NCBI GenBank assembly: GCA_020725675.1 | Contig: DYEP01000129.1 | Span: forward strand, 1 to 40,137 | From: Symbiobacterium sp. | Lineage (GTDB): Bacteria; Bacillota; Sulfobacillia; DUSP01; DYEP01 | Direction: 5' to 3' | DNA: 40,137 nucleotides | Shown here: piece by piece, positions 34,523-40,137 of the stretch | Numbering within the stretch: position 1 is the stretch's first letter | Layout: each line of letters begins with the position of its first letter | Position numbers and translations under genes: made by a program | The notes under the pieces: model-generated | Databases searched by the model: none | The model's input: only the letters and a program-made list of their open reading frames with translations | Told to the model about the DNA's origin: nothing

Positions 34523-35917
34523 ATGTACTCGTGGGTTCTATTCATCTACGTCGGGGTGATCCTGGCAATCGGCTTCGGTACTGCGCGTTATGTCAAAACC
34601 CTTGAAGATTTTGCTCTTGCTGGCAGAAACCTGTCTTTTCCCGTCTTGCTTGGTACGCTCTTTGCGTCATATGTCGGCGGTGCAACGGTAATCGGCTGGA
34701 CAGGCAGCTTTTACTCGCTTGGAATAGACTGGTGGTTCACTGCAGTTGGTGCTTTGCTGGGCGTGGCCGCAGCAGCGTTTATCATGTCAGAGCGGTGCAG
34801 GAGACTTGAGCAGTACACAGTGCCGGACTTGCTGGAGCTCCGGTACGATGCCAAGACAAGGGTCATTGGATCGCTCATGATCATACTGGGCGATGTATCA
34901 CTCATCGCGGTTCAGACCATATCTATAGCTGGCGTTCTCACAGCCTACTTCGGTTGGGAGAGGATACCGGCTATGATATTTGCCACCGTGGTCTTCATGG
35001 CCATCGCGCTAGTCGGCGGGATGATCGGTGTGGCTTTAACCGATGCAGTCCAGGCAGTGATCATAGCAGCCGGTCTGATGGTAGGTGTTGGCGCGGCTTT
35101 CAGTCACGCCGGCGGTCTTTCCGCTGTGTTTTCCAGCTTGCCCCCAGATTTTTTAAGCCCGCTGAACCACCTAACTCCCCAAAGTGCGTTCAACAATGCC
35201 ATAGCCGTGTTCGGAACTGTAGCTGTGTGGCAATCCATCATATTCTCTCGGGTCTTTGCAGCTAAAGATGTAAAGACCGCAAAGCGCGGAGTAGTGTGGC
35301 TCATCCCCGCCGGCTTCCTGGCATACTTCCTCGTTGCCATGCTCGGGTACTCCGCACGCGTGATCCTGGGACCGGGAGTTCCCGCCGGCTCTGTCTTTGC
35401 CAAGTTGGTGACTGAGGTTCTGAGCCCGGGTGTAGCAGTAGTACTCCTGGCTGTGGTGATTGGAGCCATAATCACAACTGTAAACTCGATTCTCCTGAGC
35501 GTCAGTGTAAACTTCACACGGGATCTTTACCAAAAGTTGTTCAGGAAAAATGCCGACTCAAAGGAACTGCTATTCGTGGGCCGTGCAAGTGTACTGGTGG
35601 TAGCTTTGCTTGCATTCTTGCTCGCAGCCGCTATGCCGGATATTGTCTCTGCAATTGTGTTTACGTATACAATGTACAGCGCAGCTCTTCTGGTCCCGCT
35701 CTATGGTGGCTACCTCTGGAAGAGAGCAACCGCTGCTGCAGGATTGCTGGGCGTAATCAGCGGGGCAGGTACCGCACTCACCTGGTACTTGCTTAAGAAT
35801 CCTCTCGGCTTGCCCCCGATGATCCCTTCAATAACTATCTCTCTGGTGGTCTTTGTGGTGGCGAGCCTCCTGACGCCTGAACCCTCTAAGGAGCAGCTAA
35901 AGGTCTTTGACGTGTGA
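34523..35917 (+). CDS. Sodium:solute symporter (SSS family)
   Basis: A 464-residue membrane protein with about 12-13 predicted helices. The N-terminus has the SSS hallmark EDFALAGRNLSFPVLLGTLF followed by SYVGGATVIGWTG, and a later segment AITTVNSILLSVSVNFTRDLY type motif. SSS members import vitamins, amino acids, sugars or carboxylates with Na+; the substrate cannot be told here. The start follows AAGGGGG at 12 bp. It is 76 bp after the regulator and 14 bp before the amidohydrolase. Confidence 0.92.
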   Translation: MYSWVLFIYVGVILAIGFGTARYVKTLEDFALAGRNLSFPVLLGTLFASYVGGATVIGWTGSFYSLGIDWWFTAVGALLGVAAAAFIMSERCRRLEQYTVPDLLELRYDAKTRVIGSLMIILGDVSLIAVQTISIAGVLTAYFGWERIPAMIFATVVFMAIALVGGMIGVALTDAVQAVIIAAGLMVGVGAAFSHAGGLSAVFSSLPPDFLSPLNHLTPQSAFNNAIAVFGTVAVWQSIIFSRVFAAKDVKTAKRGVVWLIPAGFLAYFLVAMLGYSARVILGPGVPAGSVFAKLVTEVLSPGVAVVLLAVVIGAIITTVNSILLSVSVNFTRDLYQKLFRKNADSKELLFVGRASVLVVALLAFLLAAAMPDIVSAIVFTYTMYSAALLVPLYGGYLWKRATAAAGLLGVISGAGTALTWYLLKNPLGLPPMIPSITISLVVFVVASLLTPEPSKEQLKVFDV

Positions 35918-35931
35918 TTTGAGGATTGGGA

Positions 35932-36681
35932 GTGCTGAACTTGGACATTACAAAACTCACCTGGCCTTCTATACAAGAAACACTACCGCTTCTGGACGCT
36001 CTGTTGATCCCGTTGGGTTCGACCGAGCAACATGGGCCTCACCTTCCAGTGAACAATGATACGTTCATCGCACGCAGCCTTGCAAGGCTCATCGTGAACG
36101 AGGCAGAAAAGCGAGGTAGGCGACTGGCCGTTGGCATAACAGTCCCGTTCGGTTGCTCTGATCACCACATCGCCTTCCCCGGTACTGTGAGTGTGAGTGG
36201 AGCAACGTACAAAAGCCTCATCAAGGAAGTGGCGCTTTGCTACAGAAGACATGGGGTGCGCGGATTGGTCTTCATCAACGGCCACGGAGGGAACAGCAGC
36301 ACCGCAAAAGCAGCGATCGAAGAGCTCAAAGCGGAGGCCGATTGGAAGTTGTTGTCCCTGTTCAACTATTGGGAATACTTGTATGATGTCGCCGTTGACG
36401 TTTTGGATTCTCGGTTCTTCTGCCACGCTTGTGAGGGAGAGACTTCACTGGCCAAGGCGCTCGGGCAACAGGTCTGGGAGGCTCAAGTATACGACGCGTT
36501 AAAAGATAACCCCTATCTTGCACAATATAATCTGCTCAATGGTGAAGCGTTTACACTACCCAGAGTAGATCAGATATCCGAAACGGGTGTGATCGGTGAC
36601 CCATCCAGAGCCACACAAGAGAAAGGGCATATACTGATCAGGGCTATCACGGATGCTGCCATTGGGCTGTTTACTGGATAA
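35932..36681 (+). CDS. Creatininase-family amidohydrolase
   Basis: A 249-residue metal-dependent amidohydrolase. The metal-site motifs are intact: PLGSTEQHGPHLPVNND (Glu, His, Asp), FINGHGGNSS and HACEGETS. The family includes creatinine amidohydrolase, a formamidopyrimidine deformylase and MftE peptidase, so the substrate is open. The GTG at 35932, 7 bp after GAGG, is preferred to the TTG at 35926. Coupling to a symporter suggests it hydrolyses the imported compound. No creatinase or sarcosine oxidase is present, so creatinine use is not supported. Confidence 0.9.
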   Translation: MLNLDITKLTWPSIQETLPLLDALLIPLGSTEQHGPHLPVNNDTFIARSLARLIVNEAEKRGRRLAVGITVPFGCSDHHIAFPGTVSVSGATYKSLIKEVALCYRRHGVRGLVFINGHGGNSSTAKAAIEELKAEADWKLLSLFNYWEYLYDVAVDVLDSRFFCHACEGETSLAKALGQQVWEAQVYDALKDNPYLAQYNLLNGEAFTLPRVDQISETGVIGDPSRATQEKGHILIRAITDAAIGLFTG

Positions 36682-36695
36682 CCAGAAAAAACCAG

Positions 36696-36727
36696 GTCCC
36701 CCTGCAATACGCCTCTCGCAGGGGGAC
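36696..36727. terminator. Bidirectional terminator between converging transcripts
   Basis: GTCCCCCTGC and GCAGGGGGAC form a perfect 10-bp stem with a 12-base loop. On the minus strand it is followed by CCTGGTTTTTT, ending the floA-operon transcript; on the plus strand only TCCTTTC follows, a weaker stop for the creatininase transcript. Confidence 0.8.
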
Positions 36728-36742
36728 TCCTTTCATCAAGAG

Positions 36743-37129
36743 TTAAGTCCTCCAACCCGCCGCATAGGGTTTCCTTGCCCTGGGCGGGCCGAGTACCTCA
36801 GAGAGGACTATCCCTCGTATCAGCTCTTCGTCAGACAACGTGAGTGTCATTTCTGTGGGCTTACCTAAACGCTCATTATCCAGCAGCTCCACAGGCAGAG
36901 GCCTTGCAGGACCTTCACTCATAGACATCACCGGTTCCGGTACGCGCTCGGGTTCCACAGCCGGTACCTGAACCCTCTGTACCCGCCGTCCTGGCTCTTC
37001 TTTCGGTAGCATGGGACCAAGTGGCGGGTGGGGCCATTGGCTTCTCTTTTTTGGAGGTTCGCCTGCGAGTCTCCTGTAGACATTCAGGATGAAAATAAGA
37101 AGGAATACGAAGGTCATCAAGCCTTCCAT
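36743..37129 (-). CDS. Small single-pass membrane protein of the nfeD-floA operon, unknown function
   Basis: A 128-residue protein with an N-terminal membrane segment (about 5-18: MTFVFLLIFILNVYRRL), a Pro/Glu/Arg-rich linker (about 25-80) and a short ordered-looking C-terminal motif (LSDEELIRGIVLSEVLGPPR). The ATG has SD AGGGGGG and lies 11 bp after floA, so it is cotranscribed. I do not recognise a named domain. It could be an adaptor of the flotillin system; this is inference from position. Confidence 0.75.
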   Translation of the reverse strand: MEGLMTFVFLLIFILNVYRRLAGEPPKKRSQWPHPPLGPMLPKEEPGRRVQRVQVPAVEPERVPEPVMSMSEGPARPLPVELLDNERLGKPTEMTLTLSDEELIRGIVLSEVLGPPRARKPYAAGWRT

Positions 37130-37140
37130 GGCCGACCCCC

Positions 37141-38133
37141 CTACTTCTTTTCGGGCTCGGTTATCTTCGGTGCACCGGCACGAGAAATGGAGTCTCTCAT
37201 CTGGGTATCAGCCTGGATATTCTGAAGCTGATAGTAATCCATAACTCCTAGCTTGCCCTGCCTCAGTGCTTCTGCTAGTGCGCGAGGCACTTCGGCCTCC
37301 GCTTCCACCACTTTGGCTCTTTTCTCTTGAACTACAGCTCGCATCTCCTGCTCTTTTGCCACAGCCATGGCGCGTCTCTCTTCGGCCTTCGCCTGTGCGA
37401 TACGCTTGTCCGCCTCTGCGCGATCCGTCTCAAGCCGTGCGCCTATGTTTTCGCCTACATCCACATCTGCTATATCAATGGACAGTATTTCGAACGCTGT
37501 GCCCGCATCAAGCCCCTTCGCCAACACAGTCCTTGAGATCGTGTCTGGATTTTCGAGCACTTCCTTGTGGCTATCAGCTGAACCTATGGTCGTGACGATA
37601 CCCTCACCGACGCGCGCAATGACGGTATCTTCTCCGGCCCCACCGACAAGTCTGTCGATATTGGCTCTTACAGTAACCCGGGCGCGGGCCTTTAATTCTA
37701 TACCGTCCTTCGCAACTGCCGCTACAACAGGCGTCTCTATTACCTTGGGGTTAACACTCATCTGTACCGCCTGCAACACGTCTCTCCCTGCAAGGTCAAT
37801 TGCCGCCGCTCGCTCAAATCCGAGAGGAATTGCAGCTCTTTGTGCAGCGATAAGTGCATTTACCAGCCGATCTACGTTACCGCCGGCAAGATAGTGTGCC
37901 TCAAGCTTGTTGATGTTTACTTCAAGTCCTGCTTTCGTCGCCCTGATCAACGGGTTAATGATGCGGTGCGGCGGGACTTTCCGGAGCCGCATCCCCACGA
38001 GCGTGAAGATACCAATCCTGACACCGGCAGCAAGAGCGCTGATCCACAGGCCAAGCGGAATAAAACTGAACAGTATAGAAAGCCCTATGAACACGACGGC
38101 TATCAGGATTAAGCCTGTTAGCAATGTTTCCAC
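37141..38133 (-). CDS. floA: Flotillin-like protein FloA
   Basis: A 330-residue bacterial flotillin (YqfA family). An N-terminal hydrophobic hairpin (about 4-50) precedes the conserved PHB-like domain ([40 protein letters not shown]) and a heptad-rich Ala/Glu coiled coil (about 230-300: [20 protein letters not shown]). It scaffolds membrane microdomains. It follows nfeD by 67 bp, its usual partner. GTG start with SD GGGAGG. Confidence 0.94.
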   Translation of the reverse strand: METLLTGLILIAVVFIGLSILFSFIPLGLWISALAAGVRIGIFTLVGMRLRKVPPHRIINPLIRATKAGLEVNINKLEAHYLAGGNVDRLVNALIAAQRAAIPLGFERAAAIDLAGRDVLQAVQMSVNPKVIETPVVAAVAKDGIELKARARVTVRANIDRLVGGAGEDTVIARVGEGIVTTIGSADSHKEVLENPDTISRTVLAKGLDAGTAFEILSIDIADVDVGENIGARLETDRAEADKRIAQAKAEERRAMAVAKEQEMRAVVQEKRAKVVEAEAEVPRALAEALRQGKLGVMDYYQLQNIQADTQMRDSISRAGAPKITEPEKK

Positions 38134-38200
38134 TCATAAACCCTCCCTTATCGTCTGAAGTGCTGAGAGTGATCTTCTGGATGCTTATACTATCTTCCTC

Positions 38201-39508
38201 TCACGATTTACTATCATCTTCAGCCACTTCCCTTACGACCACGCGGGGCCCTTCTATGGAAATGACTTCTATCTTCCTGCCTTGCGGAATAAACCCCGAC
38301 TCTGAGACCACATCCACGCGCCTGCCGTTGATTGAGGCGACTCCGGAGGGTCTCAATATGGTGAGCGTAGTTCCAGTCTCACCTAGCAATTCCTGGTGCT
38401 CCCTCGGTGCTACGTAACCTGATTCCTTATCTTCCCTTGCAGTCAAAAGCAGCCTGTTGAACCACCCCTTCTTCGCTGCCAAACGGGCAAAGACGACAAC
38501 AAGCAGCAAGGTCGCCAGTATGGAGACCACCAGCGACTGCAGAGCACCTACAGCATTTGAAGATGCAAAGAACAGGCTGGCACCTATTGATATGATTCCC
38601 GCAATCCCGAACACTCCAAACCCGGGCATAAATGCCTCTACCATAAGCAATATGACGCCGAGGATGAACAGCACCAATACTTCCAGTCCTGCCAACCCGG
38701 CGATGAAATATGCTCCAAAATATGTGACCAGGGCTATTACGCCCAGTGTGCCTGGCACGCCCCAGCCCGCGGTGAAGAGTTCCAGGATTATACCAAGAAA
38801 ACCTATGCTGAGTAACAGCGGTCCAATGGTCGGACTCGTAACGAACTGTGCCAATCGTTCTGCAGTACTGACCTTAATCTCCACGATCCGTGCGCCTGAG
38901 AATCCCAGCTCTTCCAGGAGTTCTGCCCGGGTAGATACCACCCCGTCAATAAAGCCGAGTTCAAGGGCACGCTTTGCAGTAAGGGTGAGCAGCTTCCCTT
39001 CCTCTACCACGCCCGGTATCTCCACTGCAGCGTCAGCCATGGCCCGGGCAATTTGAGGGTCCCGGCCTCGGCGCTCCGCAGTTGCCTCAAGTTCAGACAC
39101 CCATGCGGATAACACCTTCTCGTCCAAAGGTCTTGGCTCAGCCGCCCCTATGCTGGATGAAGGTGCCATGTATATCCGTTCTGCAGCCAGGGCTATCAGC
39201 GCCCCTGCAGACCAGGCGCGCCCTTTGACAAAGGCCACCACGCGGACAGGTGAATCTATGATCACTTCCTTAATATCTAGTGCAGAATCAATAAGCCCGC
39301 CAGGAGTCGCGATCTCGATTACAACAAGATCCGCTCCTGCTCCCGCAGCAGTCTGAAGTCCCCTTTCTATCACGCCTGCTGTCCCCGGGCTTATGTCATT
39401 CTTCAAAGGAATGACGTACACCAACATGTCTTCCGCACTCATGCCGACAGAAGGTACAAGAATAATTAACAGGAGTACAAGCAGCAACGCGGCTTTCCTA
39501 AGATTCAT
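38201..39508 (-). CDS. nfeD: NfeD family membrane-bound ClpP-class serine protease
   Basis: A 435-residue long-form NfeD (YqeZ-like). A signal peptide (1-25) is followed by a ClpP-like protease domain with IEIATPGGLIDSALDIKEVI, the nucleophile motif GRAWSAGALIALAAERIYMA and the downstream PSSSIGAAEP. Four to five membrane helices (about 240-360) and a C-terminal OB-fold (about 370-430) follow; that fold binds flotillin/stomatin partners in homologues. The ATG at 39508 follows AAGGAG at 8 bp; the GTG three codons earlier is too close to it. Confidence 0.93.
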   Translation of the reverse strand: MNLRKAALLLVLLLIILVPSVGMSAEDMLVYVIPLKNDISPGTAGVIERGLQTAAGAGADLVVIEIATPGGLIDSALDIKEVIIDSPVRVVAFVKGRAWSAGALIALAAERIYMAPSSSIGAAEPRPLDEKVLSAWVSELEATAERRGRDPQIARAMADAAVEIPGVVEEGKLLTLTAKRALELGFIDGVVSTRAELLEELGFSGARIVEIKVSTAERLAQFVTSPTIGPLLLSIGFLGIILELFTAGWGVPGTLGVIALVTYFGAYFIAGLAGLEVLVLFILGVILLMVEAFMPGFGVFGIAGIISIGASLFFASSNAVGALQSLVVSILATLLLVVVFARLAAKKGWFNRLLLTAREDKESGYVAPREHQELLGETGTTLTILRPSGVASINGRRVDVVSESGFIPQGRKIEVISIEGPRVVVREVAEDDSKS

Positions 39509-39547
39509 CCGGCCCACTCCTTCCGGCCCTTGGTATCTTTGCTGTCT

Positions 39548-40003
39548 TTATACCTCCGAAAGTAGTTCCTTTACTATCCTATTCACGAGCTTGCCGTCGC
39601 ACCTACCACGAACCTTCGGCATTAAGGCACCCATGACGCGTCCCAGGTCCCCCAGACCCCGGGCCCCGAGCTCCGAAATAACGAGGGCGGCTAACTTTCT
39701 TATCTCCACCTCATCCATCTGTTCAGGCAAATATTCCATGAGGATGCTGATTTCTTGCATCAGCTGGTCGGCTGCGTCTTGTCTTCCGCATCTATTATAC
39801 TCCTCGATTGCCTCCCGTCTCTGTTTCACTTCGCGCGCGATCACATCGAGCACTTCGGCATCGCCAAGCGCACGTCCCTTATCGACCTCAGCGTTTTTTA
39901 TGGAAGCCCGGACCAGTCTGATCACTGAAAGCCGGAGTCTTCCATCTTCCCTCGCCTTCATCGCCGCCTTCATATCTTCAACCAGTCTATCCTGGAGATT
40001 CAA
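39548..40003 (-). CDS. yqeY: GatB/YqeY domain-containing protein
   Basis: A 151-residue YqeY protein, the stand-alone form of the GatB C-terminal tail domain, with RLVEDMKAAMKAREDGRLRL, YNRCGRQDAADQLMQEISIL and DLGRVMGALMPKVRGRCDGK. It may act in tRNA-dependent amidation, but its function is not established. The TTG at 40003 sits 7 bp after GAGGGGG; the GTG two codons earlier is too near that site. It follows rpsU as in other Firmicutes. Confidence 0.93.
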   Translation of the reverse strand: MNLQDRLVEDMKAAMKAREDGRLRLSVIRLVRASIKNAEVDKGRALGDAEVLDVIAREVKQRREAIEEYNRCGRQDAADQLMQEISILMEYLPEQMDEVEIRKLAALVISELGARGLGDLGRVMGALMPKVRGRCDGKLVNRIVKELLSEV

Positions 40004-40074
40004 GACCACACCCCCTCTGAAGATAGTAGAGCCGATAGTGAAAGACGACCGGGTAGCCGGCCGCCGACTGTTTC

Positions 40075-40137
40075 TTACTTAAACTTTCTTCTCCTCGCCG
40101 CTTCAGATTTCTTCTTCCGGCGAACGCTGGGTTTCTC
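40075..40137 (-). CDS. rpsU: 30S ribosomal protein S21 (C-terminal end only)
   Basis: The last 20 codons are present and read EKPSVRRKKKSEAARRRKFK before TAA, the basic C-terminal tail of S21. The start lies beyond the right edge. rpsU followed by yqeY is the conserved Firmicute arrangement. Confidence 0.93.
   Translation of the reverse strand, partial: EKPSVRRKKKSEAARRRKFK

Noticed and set aside
35932-36681. Creatinine degradation pathway
   Set aside because: Only the family signature supports it; no creatinase, sarcosine oxidase or urease genes are present.
37367-37894. 175-codon plus-strand frame within floA
   Set aside because: Antisense shadow of the Ala/Glu-rich coiled coil, giving a Ser/Ala-rich low-complexity translation.
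39393-40082. 229-codon plus-strand frame over yqeY
   Set aside because: Antisense to nfeD and yqeY, which are clear family members; Ser-rich composition is typical of a shadow frame.
1-40137. CRISPR arrays, prophage or insertion sequences
   Set aside because: I saw no regularly spaced repeats, integrase, transposase or phage structural genes on either strand.

Overview
The window looks like a chromosomal segment of a Bacillota (Firmicutes) bacterium, most likely an anaerobic, spore-forming Clostridia-type lineage. The core gene order is that of the Firmicutes era/sigA macro-region: rpsU, yqeY, nfeD, floA, [island], yqfC, yqfD, phoH, pgpH, ybeY, dgkA, DUF502, cdd, era, mgtE, recO, DUF4342, glyQ, glyS, ppsR, ppdK, dagK, plsY, dgt, dnaG, rpoD, tRNAs, kbl, tdh, trmK, nif3, then TPM protein, lemA and rnpB. 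Nearly all of it lies on the minus strand, so transcription runs from high to low coordinates. Firmicute marks are yqfC/yqfD (sporulation), a glycine T-box, strong GGAGG ribosome sites, frequent TTG/GTG starts and 4-base stop/start overlaps. PPDK with its regulator and a TRAP transporter suggest an anaerobic or syntrophic lifestyle. The genus cannot be named from sequence alone.

Left part (1-9.5 kb): the 5' end of RNase P RNA, with a perfect consensus promoter that begins at the lemA stop; a lemA/TPM pair with its own promoter; nif3 and trmK; the threonine-to-glycine pair kbl/tdh; three tRNA genes (Val, CAU, Asn) in two transcription units; and rpoD with dnaG. A strong intrinsic terminator preceded by a chain of predicted hairpins lies 20 bp upstream of dnaG, which looks like an attenuation leader for the primase/sigma operon.

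Middle (9.5-29 kb): phospholipid genes (plsY, lipid kinase) and a dNTPase; PPDK beside its kinase/phosphorylase PpsR; glycyl-tRNA synthetase under a GGC-specifier T-box; DUF4342; recO; MgtE; then the era cluster back to yqfC. YbeY and DgkA, which are neighbours, each carry a substitution at a residue normally conserved in the active site.

Right part (29-40 kb): a cassette of accessory genes sits between yqfC and the floA operon. On the minus strand it has dctP-dctQ-dctM (TRAP importer) and a UroD/MtaA-superfamily enzyme. Divergently on the plus strand it has an XRE-cupin regulator, a sodium/solute symporter and a creatininase-family amidohydrolase. I infer an uptake-and-breakdown module for an unknown small substrate. 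Beyond it lie a small membrane protein, floA, nfeD, yqeY and the truncated end of rpsU.
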